A stretch of DNA of 64,000 nt from Allobosea vaviloviae (GTDB lineage Bacteria > Pseudomonadota > Alphaproteobacteria > Rhizobiales > Beijerinckiaceae): contig NZ_LGSZ01000028.1 in NCBI RefSeq assembly GCF_001298265.1, forward strand, positions 1-64,000. The letters are read 5' to 3'. Shown in pieces: positions 9,184 to 18,377 of the stretch. The notes under the pieces are model-generated. The model did no database searches. It saw nothing but the letters and a program-made list of their open reading frames with translations, and had not been told where the DNA came from. How positions within the stretch are numbered: position 1 is the first letter of the stretch; every line of letters begins with the position of its first letter. Position numbers and translations under genes: made by a program.

Positions 9184-9338
9184 AGAACGTCGCTCCCTAC
9201 CCGTTGCGTCGAACCTTTGCCGGGCAGAGCAGAAAGGACGAAAATTCAGATTTTACAGCAGGATCACGACGCCGGAGCGTTGTCTTTCCCCCGTTCGTTC
9301 ACTAGACAATCTAAAGCATATTGCAGTGCGAGAACGCA

Positions 9339-10463
9339 ATGGCGGTACGGCACCACCACCTCCCCGAACTCCAGTCGGTCCGCGGCATCGCCGCGCTGGT
9401 CGTGCTCCTGCATCACTGCCTGTTTTACTTCGCGCTGCCGCAGGCGCTCTATCCGGCAGCCGAAACGCTCCTGAACGCCCATGCGGCGGTCATCGCCTTC
9501 TTCGTGCTCAGCGGCTACGTGCTGACGCTCTCCTTTACACGAACAGCCATGAACCAGGCGGACGCCGTCAGCTTTCTGCTGCGACGCGTCTTCCGTATCT
9601 ATCCAGCGGTCTGGTTTGCCTGCGGGCTTTCGCTTGTCCTTCTTGTCCTCCTCGATCACGAGATGGCCGTGCCGGGGCAGTCCACATGGGCTTCCAAATA
9701 TTTCGCAGCCGCCGATGGCGGCGCCAAAAGCGCTTTGGCGTCCTTCATGGCTTATGGCTCCTATCTCGTGCCGCCGCTTTGGTCGATCACGGCCGAACTG
9801 CTCGGCTCCCTCCTCGTTCTGGTCCTCGCAATCAGCGTGCGCGGAGATGGGCGGCGGATGGCGCTCGCCCTCGTGCTGCTGGCATCGGTGAGCCTTTTCC
9901 TGCCGCAATCGGGACGTGGCGCCGTCATGGCGACCTATCTCGTTCATTTTGCCATCGGCGCCTCGATCCCCCACTGGATTGGGCTATTTGAGAAGCTCGG
10001 AATACGCGAAGCCCGCATCGCCGCTGCGGCCTGCCTGGTCGTCATGGCGGCGTTCCGTCTGCTGGGGGGCTGGAACTTCACGGAATGGTACAGCGCCCCC
10101 GTTCCGGCTCTCGCCGAGGGCATTGCCGCCGCCATCCTGATCGCGCTCGTCGTCACACGCCGCGAGGCCTTCGGCTGGCTCGCCGCCCGCCCCCTGGTTG
10201 TCCTCGGCGACATCTCATACAGCGTCTATCTGCTGCACTTTCCGATCATGGCGGCCGTCGCGATCGTCGGAGGCGGCATGCTGGGCCTCGCGGCGTTCGG
10301 CATCTGGCCACTTTCGGCGCTGGCCTTGATGCTGACGACGCTGGCGCTGACGCTGCCGCTCGCCCTGCTCAGCTATCGCTGGGTTGAGCTGCCCGGCATC
10401 GCGCTGGGCAATGCCGCTCTCTCGGCGCTGCGGTTGCGCCCGGCGCTGGCGCAGCCCCGCTGA
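9339..10463 (+). CDS. Acyltransferase-3 family membrane protein (polysaccharide O-acylation)
   Basis: A 374-residue, ten-helix inner-membrane acyltransferase. The family signature is near the start: LQSVRGIAALVVLLHH (R15 and H25/H26, the proposed catalytic histidine), followed by FFVLSGYVLTL. Members such as OafA, WcaH and ExoZ transfer acetyl or related groups to sugars of surface polysaccharides, so this one probably decorates the EPS repeat. The ATG at 9339 is preferred over a TTG 18 bases upstream because the family begins just before the helix-1 Arg. It is divergent from the Wzx-like gene. Donor, position and sugar cannot be read from the sequence. Confidence 0.88.
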   Translation: MAVRHHHLPELQSVRGIAALVVLLHHCLFYFALPQALYPAAETLLNAHAAVIAFFVLSGYVLTLSFTRTAMNQADAVSFLLRRVFRIYPAVWFACGLSLVLLVLLDHEMAVPGQSTWASKYFAAADGGAKSALASFMAYGSYLVPPLWSITAELLGSLLVLVLAISVRGDGRRMALALVLLASVSLFLPQSGRGAVMATYLVHFAIGASIPHWIGLFEKLGIREARIAAAACLVVMAAFRLLGGWNFTEWYSAPVPALAEGIAAAILIALVVTRREAFGWLAARPLVVLGDISYSVYLLHFPIMAAVAIVGGGMLGLAAFGIWPLSALALMLTTLALTLPLALLSYRWVELPGIALGNAALSALRLRPALAQPR

Positions 10464-10484
10464 GGGTGCGGCGTGCCATAAGCC

Positions 10485-11279
10485 TCACATCCAGGGGCGC
10501 AACTCAGTGCGCTCGATACCCGGCACGGCGAGGTCGTGGAGCCCCTTGGCGACGAGGTTCTCGGCCAGCTTGCGCCGATTGACCTCGGGCAGGCCGACCA
10601 CCGTATCGACCAGCCTCTGCCGGATCGCCGGCTCGCAGCCCGCGAGAATCTCGGCAACCGACAGCTCGAAGCCCGACGCCACCAGCGCGCGAAACTCGGC
10701 CATGACGCGCTGACCGAGAGACGGCGGCAGGGATTGCAGCGAGGCCAGCGAAAGGCGGATGCGCTTCAGCGCGATCCATCCTTCATTGGCCCCCAGTTCG
10801 TAGGAGCGCTGCAGCAAGGGGATGGTGTTGCTGGTGACGCCTGCCGACGCGCTCTTGGCCCAGAACAGCATCAGCCACAGAAAGGGATCGCCCGGCGAAG
10901 CCTGCAACGCAGTCAGCGTGACCTGCTGAAGACGCGGCAGCACCGCGAGCAGATCCACCTCGCTGCTCTGGGCGGCCTGCTCGGCCAGCGCCATTTCAAG
11001 GACGGCGAGATTACGCAGGTGGTCGGGCCGGGATGTGAAGCGCGACGGCGCCCCCGCGCGCAGCAGGAGCGGCGTCCGCCCCTCTGCCAGCAGGCCCCTG
11101 ATCGCATCGGGCCGGAAGGTCTGGCCTTGCAGGATCTGCTCGGCCATCCCAGCGATTCCGCTTTGCGTCCAGAACCCTGCAAAGGCACCGATGGACCAGA
11201 CGAAGCAGGTTACGGCGAGCCCGGACAAGCAGGCTCGCAGCAGCATGCGCGCCGGCCATGCCAGCGCCGCCGCGGTCAT
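10485..11279 (-). CDS. Membrane-anchored periplasmic protein of unknown function, coupled to wzc
   Basis: A 264-residue protein with one N-terminal membrane segment (about 13-34) and a helical, Leu/Ala-rich periplasmic remainder that looks like solenoid repeats, with phrases such as PGDPFLWLMLFWAKSASAG and ELGANEGWIALKRIRLSLA. I do not recognise the family. Its ATG overlaps the stop of the wzc/exoP gene by four bases (ATGA), so translation is probably coupled and the product likely works with that co-polymerase. A similar build, one helix plus a helical periplasmic domain, appears in the protein at 14453. A chain-length or assembly accessory role is inference only. Confidence 0.7.
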   Translation of the reverse strand: MTAAALAWPARMLLRACLSGLAVTCFVWSIGAFAGFWTQSGIAGMAEQILQGQTFRPDAIRGLLAEGRTPLLLRAGAPSRFTSRPDHLRNLAVLEMALAEQAAQSSEVDLLAVLPRLQQVTLTALQASPGDPFLWLMLFWAKSASAGVTSNTIPLLQRSYELGANEGWIALKRIRLSLASLQSLPPSLGQRVMAEFRALVASGFELSVAEILAGCEPAIRQRLVDTVVGLPEVNRRKLAENLVAKGLHDLAVPGIERTELRPWM

Positions 11280-13537
11280 GCGCGATCGTTGGTCAGATAA
11301 CCGTAGCGGCCGTAATATTTCTGCATGTAGTAGTCGCTGCGCCCACGCTCATAACGACCCAGCTTGCGCATGTCGGCCTTGTTCAGCACGACGCCGAGAA
11401 TCTTGTCGTAGACTTCCGGCGCGTTCGCGATCGCATGCTCCAGCACGTCGGCCTTGGTTTTTCCCCACTCCACGATGAAGATGTAGGAGTCCATGAACCG
11501 CGTCGTCATCCGCGCATCGACCACCGGCGCGATCGGCGAAAGGTCCATGATGACGTAGTCGTACATCTGGCGGAGGTCCTGAACGACCGCGTGCATGCCC
11601 TCCGAGCCGAGGAACTCAGCGGTATGCACGATCCGGCGGGTGTCGCCGGTGGGCAGGAAGAACAGGCCGGTGCGGTCGTCACGCAGCAGAACCTCCTCGA
11701 GCTTGGCGGTTCCTGCAACGAGCTCCACCAAGCCCTTCTTCGCATGCGGTCCAAGGCTGCGGGTCAGGGTCGGATTGCGCAAATCCGCATCGATCAGGAT
11801 GCAGCGCGCGCCGCCATGCGCGACGAGTTCGGCGAAATTCGACGAGATCGTCGATTTGCCTTCGCCCGGGAGCGTCGAGGTGAAGCCCAGCACGCTGTTG
11901 CTCTGTCTGTGAGGCGCGAGATCGACGTTCACCTTCAGCGAGCGCAGCGTCTCGGTGAAGGGCGAGAACGGCGCATCGACGACATAGCTGTTGATCGAAT
12001 CTGCGACCGAGATCAGCCTTTGATCCGGCTTCGGCGCCGGTCCTGACCGCTTGGCCGCCTTGAGCGACAGGGCCGGCAGGATGCCGAGACAGGTCGCCTT
12101 CAGCGTCTCCTCGACCTGCGCGGTGGTCCGGAAGGCGCTGTCGCTGAACTCGCGCAGGAAGGCGATGCCGAACGACGCTATGACGCCGAAAGCCCCGGCG
12201 ATCACAAGGACGATCAGCGTGCGCGGCTCGCTCTTGACGAGCGGCACGGCGGCCGGGCTGATCAGCCGCGCCTCGGTGATCGGGAACGACTGCTGCTGCA
12301 CCGACTCCATGTAGCGCTGCAGGAAGTTGTCGTAGAGCGTCCGGTAGGTCTGGGCGTTGCTCTCGAGCTCGCGCAGCTGGATCTGCGACTGGCTGGTCGA
12401 CTGCGTTTCGCCGATCACGGTGGCGAGGCTCGCCCGCAATGCCGCCTCGCGGGAGGCAGCGATCTCGTAGTCGCTGCGATAGCCCTGCGCGATCTTTTGG
12501 TACTCTTCGCTGATGTTGCGGCGGATTTCCTGCATCTGGTTGCGAAGATTGATCGCGGCCAGGTGGTCGCGGCCATAGCGTTGAGCCCAGATCGACTCAC
12601 GGCTCTGCAATTCGTTGAACTGCTGCCGGAGCTTGACGATGACCTCGTTGCGCTGGGCGTCGTTGACGATGCCCTCGGCCAGCGGATTGGCCAGGACTTC
12701 CTGAATGCGGTCGAACCGGGCCTTTGCCTCGGCGCTCGCGGCCTGGGCCGTCACCAGCTGCGTATTGATTTCGGAGAGCTGCTGATCGTTGACCAGGCGC
12801 CCGTTGGACGACACCAGATTGTTCTGGGCCTTGAAATCGACGACGGCCTTCTCTGCCGTCGCAACCTGGGATCGCAAGGTCTGGATGCGCTCCTGCAGCC
12901 AGACGCTGGCATTGCGCGTGGCCTGGAATTTCGCCTCGAGCTGATCGACCGAATAGGCGTCCGCGATGGCATTGGCGATACGCGCCGACTTCTCGGGATC
13001 GGTCGAGGTGAACCGCAGTTCCATCACATAGGTCAGGCCGACACGAGCGATCAGCCGGTTCTGCTCGAAATAGCGCAGCGCGTTGCGCTGCAGCCGATAC
13101 TGCGATGGCTCTGCCGGAGGCGGCAGGAACTGGGAGAACAGGCTCCGCACGCCGGTCAACAGGCCCCCGCCCGTCCCGATGAATTCAGGGTCCTCGTCGA
13201 GCTTCAGCTTCTTGATGACCGCGAGACTGATGTTCTCGGATTTCAGGACTTCGATCTGGGTCTGGACGGAACTGGCATCCATCGGCGCGTCGCCGACGAC
13301 CTGCTGCTGCTGCTGCACGAGCTGCACCTTGCGGGTGTCGATCAGCATCAGCCCTGATGCCGCGTATTTCGATGGGGTGGTCAGCAGATAGGCGAGCGCC
13401 AGCAACCCGATGCAGCCGATCGTGATGATAAAGACTGGCATCTGCCTGCGGACGATACCGACAAGAGCGTCCATGGCCTCGCGCGAAGAGGCGATGGGAA
13501 ACGATGATCCCGGGGCATCGATCTTGGATTGCAGCAT
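11276..13537 (-). CDS. exoP: Polysaccharide co-polymerase with BY-kinase domain (Wzc/ExoP type)
   Basis: Controls chain length and export of the polymer through an autophosphorylating cytoplasmic tyrosine-kinase domain. In the 753 residues, order is: Wzz domain with first membrane helix (35-53), long periplasmic coiled coil (about 200-400), second helix (440-461), then the kinase. Walker A is STLPGEGKST (554-563), Walker A' CILIDAD (579-585), Walker B YVIMDLS (661-667). A tyrosine cluster ends the protein (Y729, Y736, Y737, Y741, Y742, Y745, Y747), the expected phosphorylation tail. GGAGG ten bases before the ATG supports the start. It overlaps the next gene by four bases. The partner Wza-type lipoprotein is 20 kb away at 33756, an unusual separation. 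Confidence 0.95.
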   Translation of the reverse strand: MLQSKIDAPGSSFPIASSREAMDALVGIVRRQMPVFIITIGCIGLLALAYLLTTPSKYAASGLMLIDTRKVQLVQQQQQVVGDAPMDASSVQTQIEVLKSENISLAVIKKLKLDEDPEFIGTGGGLLTGVRSLFSQFLPPPAEPSQYRLQRNALRYFEQNRLIARVGLTYVMELRFTSTDPEKSARIANAIADAYSVDQLEAKFQATRNASVWLQERIQTLRSQVATAEKAVVDFKAQNNLVSSNGRLVNDQQLSEINTQLVTAQAASAEAKARFDRIQEVLANPLAEGIVNDAQRNEVIVKLRQQFNELQSRESIWAQRYGRDHLAAINLRNQMQEIRRNISEEYQKIAQGYRSDYEIAASREAALRASLATVIGETQSTSQSQIQLRELESNAQTYRTLYDNFLQRYMESVQQQSFPITEARLISPAAVPLVKSEPRTLIVLVIAGAFGVIASFGIAFLREFSDSAFRTTAQVEETLKATCLGILPALSLKAAKRSGPAPKPDQRLISVADSINSYVVDAPFSPFTETLRSLKVNVDLAPHRQSNSVLGFTSTLPGEGKSTISSNFAELVAHGGARCILIDADLRNPTLTRSLGPHAKKGLVELVAGTAKLEEVLLRDDRTGLFFLPTGDTRRIVHTAEFLGSEGMHAVVQDLRQMYDYVIMDLSPIAPVVDARMTTRFMDSYIFIVEWGKTKADVLEHAIANAPEVYDKILGVVLNKADMRKLGRYERGRSDYYMQKYYGRYGYLTNDRA

Positions 13538-13630
13538 CTGCGATCAACCTCCATCATCGTGCATCGCCGGGCGCAACGTGCACATCAAGCCCGGCCTGTG
13601 GATCATCCGCGAGCGCCGGATGACTGCGTA

Positions 13631-14248
13631 TCAGCGAGCGCTCGAAGGCAAAATCGACAATCCACCGAAGCCTGGAGGATTAAGCAAGGACGGTGCCGTC
13701 GTGCGTGTCCCTCCCGCCAAGGTGACCACACCGCCCGGATTTGCGCCGCCCGTCGGAATGCCGCCATTGTTGGCGCTGCCGAGACCGCCGCCCGCCGCCG
13801 CAGTGCCGACGGCAGCCGTGGCCACGTTTTGCGCCGCGGTGTTGTAGGAGGCGAGCGCGGCGGTGTTGTCCGTCGCCGCCAGCGCCTGCTGCACCAGCGT
13901 CGCCGCCTCGATCTTGGCCTGGTCTCCAGGATAGTTCTGCCGGCAGCCGAGCACGGCCATACCGAGGCCCGAGCCGATCGAACTGCTCTGATCTCCCGGC
14001 AGTCCCGACAACAACGCGACCACCTGCGGTGCAAGCGTCGTATCGGCGGCTACGATCGAGTTGACGACACTTTGAAGCATGGTCGGCGGCGTATCTTCCA
14101 AAAGCGTCTTCCGCGGATTGTCGCGGAATGCGTTGATCAGAGCCGTCGGCAACGGCTGGTTGGGCGGAAGGCAGACCTCTGCCGATACGGCTGTCACCTG
14201 CCCCAGGAGGAGCGCGGCGAGAAGCCACCGACAATGGTGATGCAACAT
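13631..14248 (-). CDS. Secreted small protein of unknown function upstream of wzc
   Basis: A 205-residue exported protein. The chosen ATG at 14248 has GAGG about nine bases upstream and starts a clear signal peptide (about 23 residues, ending AVSA before EVCLPP); an in-frame extension to 14386 is possible but would bury the signal. The mature part has an all-helical stretch (about 30-150, with two cysteines likely forming a disulphide) and ends in a Gly/Asn/Pro-rich tail from about residue 150, such as GGGLGSANNGGIPTGGANPG. The family is not recognised. It is transcribed in the same direction as wzc, 93 bp upstream, so a periplasmic or surface role in polymer export is plausible. Confidence 0.7.
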   Translation of the reverse strand: MLHHHCRWLLAALLLGQVTAVSAEVCLPPNQPLPTALINAFRDNPRKTLLEDTPPTMLQSVVNSIVAADTTLAPQVVALLSGLPGDQSSSIGSGLGMAVLGCRQNYPGDQAKIEAATLVQQALAATDNTAALASYNTAAQNVATAAVGTAAAGGGLGSANNGGIPTGGANPGGVVTLAGGTRTTAPSLLNPPGFGGLSILPSSAR

Positions 14249-14452
14249 GAAACGCAACCTCAAACGAACGCTCTGTATGTCTTTCGCCGCACTCGTTCGC
14301 AAGCGCAACATGAACCTTACTGTTTCGTTAATGGAGACAGCGGCCGGATAAGCACACACCAGCCACCATAGCACAGCCAAGTCCACTATCTCTCGGACTC
14401 ATGACGGAAATTGGGCAGGTGGCACCCGTTCGATGCCGGCGTCGCTCACCGC

Positions 14453-15052
14453 TCAACCGCTTGGGAGCGATGCTGCAAGTGCCGGGTCGATATCTCCGAT
14501 GATCGCGCGCAACCGCGCGCGCCCGGCCGGAGGGGCGGCGCGGTCGATCTCCAGCAACACCGCCCTGAGGCCGTTCTCACGGTGCAGGATGTGCCGCACG
14601 TCGCTACGGACGCATTGCTCGACGAGCGTGTCGGTGATCGCATTGGCCGAGACGGCCAGCGCGATGCGCCTCGTCATCAAGGGCACGACGGCTGGCCCCG
14701 TAGCGCAAGCCATCGCGATCGCGGCCTGCTTCTGCGCCCCCTCCTCCGGCACCGCCTCGGCCAGCGTCAGCCAGGCCTCCGGAGTCACAGGCGAGCGCGC
14801 GACGGTGCGAACCGCGAAACGGCGGGCCATGTCCGCAGGCTGGTTTCCGGTCTGGGTCGCGCGCAGCCGCTCCGCCCAGACGTCGCCGCGAAAGCCCGCG
14901 ACGGTCGTCGACAGCCAAGCGCCGCCAGCATGCCGCCTGTCGCGGCTCAGCAGCGCCTCCGAGACCAGCAGCCAAAGCCCGGCAAGGGCGATCAGGCCGA
15001 GCCCGAGGGCAGCCACACCGAAATCCGCCGCGTTAGCCCTGCGCAAAATCAT
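14453..15052 (-). CDS. Single-pass membrane protein of unknown function
   Basis: About 199 residues from the ATG at 15052, with a membrane helix near the start (about 12-33, GVAALGLGLIALAGLWLLVS) and a helical periplasmic domain with two cysteines in the middle (about 130-145). An in-frame upstream extension would run through an Arg-rich, repeat-containing stretch and is rejected. It sits among co-oriented genes between the phosphatase at 15217 and the secreted protein at 13631. Its build resembles the wzc-coupled protein at 10485, though I see no clear sequence identity. The function is unknown; an envelope-associated role is suggested only by context. Confidence 0.6.
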   Translation of the reverse strand: MILRRANAADFGVAALGLGLIALAGLWLLVSEALLSRDRRHAGGAWLSTTVAGFRGDVWAERLRATQTGNQPADMARRFAVRTVARSPVTPEAWLTLAEAVPEEGAQKQAAIAMACATGPAVVPLMTRRIALAVSANAITDTLVEQCVRSDVRHILHRENGLRAVLLEIDRAAPPAGRARLRAIIGDIDPALAASLPSG

Positions 15053-15124
15053 GTGCCATCCGGACTTCAATGATCGCCACCGATAGGCCGTCCAACCGGT
15101 CCTAGCCAGGCCGAGGGAAGCGCG

Positions 15125-15178
15125 ATGTCGCAAGCCAAGTTGATGTCGCAAGCCAGGCCCATGTCGCAAGCCAAGTTC
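15125..15178. repeat. Three tandem copies of an 18-bp unit
   Basis: Copies start at 15125, 15143 and 15161. The consensus is ATGTCGCAAGCCAAGTTG; the last copy differs at one base and the middle one at four. The repeat lies between two minus-strand genes and is a multiple of three bases, as in expanding peptide repeats (MSQAKL on the plus strand), but no gene there is convincing. Confidence 0.8.
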
Positions 15179-15216
15179 GTGCCAACAGCCCCGGCTCGAT
15201 CGTCGCAGCCGTTGGC

Positions 15217-15966
15217 TCAGAGCAAGACGACGTCGTCACCCTCGAGCAACGCGCAGGTCAGCCGCCCCGTCGCATAGGCGCCGGTATCGAGGTTGATGCG
15301 GTGCGGCAGCAGTTCCGGCACGACGACGGGCGTGTGGCCATGGACGACCACGCGCTCGAAGGGACCGCGATGGCCGAGAAATTCGTCGCGGATCCACAGC
15401 AGGTCTTCGGGAGATTGCTGATCCAGCGCGACGCCAGGGCGGATGCCAGCATGCGCAAAGAAATAGCCGTGGCACGAAAACGAGATCGGCAGATTCTGAT
15501 AAAAATCGAGATGCCCGGGCGGCAACGCCGCCCGCAGGTCCTGAGAGAGCTGGCGGCGCTGCTCCGGCGTCGGCGCGCGGTTCGGTTTCAGACCATATGA
15601 CAACAGCGTATTGAATGCGCCCAGCGGCCCCCACTCCTCGAGGATGTCGGGATCATCGAGAAAATCGAGCAGGTACTGCTCGTGATTGCCCCGCATCGCC
15701 AGCATCCAACGGCGTTTGCTGCGGGTCAGGATATGGCTGACCACGCCCTGGGAATCGGGCCCGCGGTCGATCATGTCGCCGAGCAGGATCGTCAGGTTGC
15801 GCTCGCTCGGGCGCTCCAGTTCCGTGCGGTCGATCTTGCCGAAAGCCTCGTCGAGCAGGTCGAGACGGCCATGCACGTCGCCGATGGCATAGACGCGCAA
15901 GCCCGCCGGCAGACGAGGCTGTCGTGCGACGACGGGCGCGGGAACCGACTTCCGAAAGAAAGACAC
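15217..15966 (-). CDS. PPP-family serine/threonine protein phosphatase (metallophosphoesterase)
   Basis: A 249-residue two-metal phosphatase related to bacterial PrpA/PrpB and phage lambda phosphatase. All metal-binding blocks are present: GDVHG (29-33), GDMIDRG (63-69), RGNHE (92-96), AHAG (His172) and HGHT (209-212). The start is a GTG with AGGAAA about ten bases upstream. It is soluble and probably cytoplasmic. It stands upstream of, and in line with, the wzc group, so it may reverse Ser/Thr phosphorylation or act on a signalling nucleotide; a direct role in dephosphorylating the Wzc tyrosine tail is possible but unproven, as such enzymes usually prefer Ser/Thr. A separate stand-alone role is equally likely. 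Confidence 0.88.
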   Translation of the reverse strand: MSFFRKSVPAPVVARQPRLPAGLRVYAIGDVHGRLDLLDEAFGKIDRTELERPSERNLTILLGDMIDRGPDSQGVVSHILTRSKRRWMLAMRGNHEQYLLDFLDDPDILEEWGPLGAFNTLLSYGLKPNRAPTPEQRRQLSQDLRAALPPGHLDFYQNLPISFSCHGYFFAHAGIRPGVALDQQSPEDLLWIRDEFLGHRGPFERVVVHGHTPVVVPELLPHRINLDTGAYATGRLTCALLEGDDVVLL

Positions 15967-16224
15967 CAGACGCGTTTCCTAGAGCCGGCCTGTCATGAAT
16001 CGCACGGCACGCCGGCCCGACGCGAGGACAAAGCCGGCCTCCAGAGCAGTCCTGGAACAGGCTTCTCGCGAAACGACGACCATCAATGCCGCACCTCTCT
16101 CAACGGGAATCGCCATAGTGAACGGCCGGTGAAGAGCGATACCGATATTCGACGCTTTTTGCAAACGTGATCCTATGATGCCTCATGTAGAACCAGCCCT
16201 ACGAACGAAGTCGGGGGCCAGCCA

Positions 16225-16881
16225 GTGCAGACATTTCGCATCCTCGTCGCAGCTCTGACAACGATTGCGACATTTTGTATTAGTGAGAGCAGCCAGGCTT
16301 CCTATCGCGAATACAAGAGCATTGGCCAGAACCGTATGGAGTTCGACGCTCCGACGCTTGCACCACTCGCTTATACCCGTTTTTGCCTGCGTTATGAAGA
16401 TGAGTGCCAGCGTGCTCCCGCACAGCTGGATCCAGCGCAAACCGATCAGGCGCAGGCACCCGAGATATACGGCCCGTTCGTGACGGATTTTTCCGGCAAG
16501 ACGCAGTTGGTCGAGGTCAACCGCCTGGTCAACCGCACGATTGCCGCGCGTCGCTATATCGGCACTGCCGCGTTCGACAGCTGGACCATAGCGCCAGAGG
16601 CCGGCGACTGTAACGATTACGCGATCACCAAGCGTTCTCTGCTTCGTCAGAGCGGCTGGCCGGCGGAACGGCTGCTGCTCGCCGAAGTCCAGATCCCCTC
16701 CGGCGAGCATCATCTCGTCCTGGTGGTGAGGCTCGACGACGAGGACGTCGTTCTCGACAACCTCTCCGGCGCTGTCCGCAACTGGACCAAATCGCCCTAT
16801 CGCTGGATCCGCACGCAGTCGCCGACGCAAGCCCATATCTGGCAGACGCTCAGGCGGCGAGGCACCGATCTGCTGAGCTGA
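16225..16881 (+). CDS. Transglutaminase-like cysteine peptidase (BTLCP family)
   Basis: A 218-residue exported protein of the bacterial transglutaminase-like cysteine protease family (PF06035, LapG-related). The start is a GTG with GGGGG a few bases upstream, leading into a signal peptide (about 1-26, ending QAS). The catalytic triad is visible: C129 in GDCNDYA, H163 in EHHLVLVV and D178 in VLDNLSG. LapG cleaves surface adhesins under c-di-GMP control; many alphaproteobacteria carry short exported relatives with unknown targets, which is the better match here. No LapD-like partner or large adhesin is visible. It is convergent with the O-antigen-ligase-like gene, 40 bp away. Confidence 0.88.
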   Translation: MQTFRILVAALTTIATFCISESSQASYREYKSIGQNRMEFDAPTLAPLAYTRFCLRYEDECQRAPAQLDPAQTDQAQAPEIYGPFVTDFSGKTQLVEVNRLVNRTIAARRYIGTAAFDSWTIAPEAGDCNDYAITKRSLLRQSGWPAERLLLAEVQIPSGEHHLVLVVRLDDEDVVLDNLSGAVRNWTKSPYRWIRTQSPTQAHIWQTLRRRGTDLLS

Positions 16882-16921
16882 CGACAACGAGCAGCGCGAG
16901 CCCTTAGAGCCCCGCGAGGCT

Positions 16922-18325
16922 TCACTCCACCCGGGAACGGGTGGAGGCCTGCGCGAAGCCGAGCCCGCCGACAAGCGCAACGAGCAGGGCCGGAAAGAGG
17001 CCCGGCACCGCCGGAGCGGCCACAGCCTCGAGCACAAGCGTCACCACGACCCCCGCCCCGGCTGCCGCGAAAACCTGATCGCGGCCGCGCTGCAAGGCAC
17101 CCCAGGCGAGACGCACCGCGGCAGCCAGCGCACAGGCCAGCAGCGCCAACGACACCGGCATCCCGAGTTCCACGGCTAGGCGAACGGCCAGCGAGGCGTA
17201 ACCGAGAGCGTCGGACTGATCTCCGGGCAAGCTGTAGAGCATCGCGATGCTGTCGAATGTGCCGAGCCCTGTGCCGAGCCAGGGCGCGTCGTGGATCATT
17301 TGCTGGACCGTATCGGTCGCGCTGCGGAAGGTACCGGCGGTCTCGAAACCGCCCGGCCGTGCGAGTGCGACACCTGCGACCACCGCCGTCACGATCATGG
17401 CAAGGAAACCGGGAACGCCCAGATTGAACGCCCGCGCGACCAGGGGAGCGATCAGAAGCGGTGCCCCGGCCAGCAGCATGAGCAGGAACGGCGCACCGCG
17501 CGACGACAGCCCCGCGATCAGGACAAGCGAGAGGACGACAGCGCATAACGGAGCGGCCAGTCGTATCAGGGCGCGATGCCTCGCCTCCCGCCGGAGCTGA
17601 CCCTCGGACCGGCGCAGGATCACGACATCGACGAGCCCTGCTGTCGCGATCACGGCGGCGGAGGGCAGGCAGGCGCGCGCCTGCGTCCCCGCCAGCGCCG
17701 ACATTCCGAGCCCCGGAAAGAAGCGCGCCGTCAGCGCCACGGCAGCGATCAGGCCCGCCAGCGCGACGAGCCCCCGCAGCAGCGCCCGCGCGCGCCACCG
17801 CTCGGTCGCGACGGCAGCCGAAAGGCAGAAAACCGCCAGCAGCCCCGCAATCTGAAGCGCACCGAGCAATGTCGCTCCGGCATCGATCGTGATGCTACCC
17901 ATGGCAGCCGCAGGATCGAGCGCCGACGAAACGCTCAGCCAGACCGGATGGGCCAGGAGCGGCTGAGGCAGGCTCTGCAGCAGGCAGAAAGCGGCCAACG
18001 CGCCACCTGCCATGACGGGCAGGCGGGCGGCAGTGGTGAATCGCGCGGCGTCGCGTGGGCTGAGTCCGGCGAGCGCGAAGGTCGCACCGGTCGCCGCCAC
18101 GATCAGGAGCAGGCCGGTTAGCGCGTTGCCGCTCGCGAACAGGAATGCCGCCGACAACCCGATAACGGCGAACAGGAAACCGGATGCGATCGTCATGGTT
18201 GCGTCGTGCCCGCTTTGGGCCGTGTCCGCAAGGGACGGCGCGGCCCTGACGGAAAGCTCGTGCTGCACTGCACCGAACGGAACTTCTGGGAGCCGGCGGA
18301 CAGGAGACATGAAAGACGCACGCAT
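16922..18325 (-). CDS. O-antigen-ligase/Wzy-like membrane protein
   Basis: A 467-residue protein with about eleven hydrophobic segments. The periplasmic-loop motif DAPWLGTGLGTFDS and the later RLAVELGMPVSLALL are typical of the O-antigen ligase/polymerase (Wzy_C) family, which links or polymerises sugar chains on the periplasmic side. The ATG at 18325 has AAGGGG seven bases upstream and gives a 43-residue cytoplasmic tail; a later ATG at 18196, just before the first helix, lacks a good ribosome site. It is divergent from the beta-helix gene at 18378, only 52 bp away. Compared with the ligase-like protein at 31836 it is shorter and lacks the long charged extension. Confidence 0.8.
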   Translation of the reverse strand: MRASFMSPVRRLPEVPFGAVQHELSVRAAPSLADTAQSGHDATMTIASGFLFAVIGLSAAFLFASGNALTGLLLIVAATGATFALAGLSPRDAARFTTAARLPVMAGGALAAFCLLQSLPQPLLAHPVWLSVSSALDPAAAMGSITIDAGATLLGALQIAGLLAVFCLSAAVATERWRARALLRGLVALAGLIAAVALTARFFPGLGMSALAGTQARACLPSAAVIATAGLVDVVILRRSEGQLRREARHRALIRLAAPLCAVVLSLVLIAGLSSRGAPFLLMLLAGAPLLIAPLVARAFNLGVPGFLAMIVTAVVAGVALARPGGFETAGTFRSATDTVQQMIHDAPWLGTGLGTFDSIAMLYSLPGDQSDALGYASLAVRLAVELGMPVSLALLACALAAAVRLAWGALQRGRDQVFAAAGAGVVVTLVLEAVAAPAVPGLFPALLVALVGGLGFAQASTRSRVE

Positions 18326-18377
18326 ATCCGTACCCCTTCAATTGCGGCGCAGCGGCAGCTAATATCGCCCGTCGATC

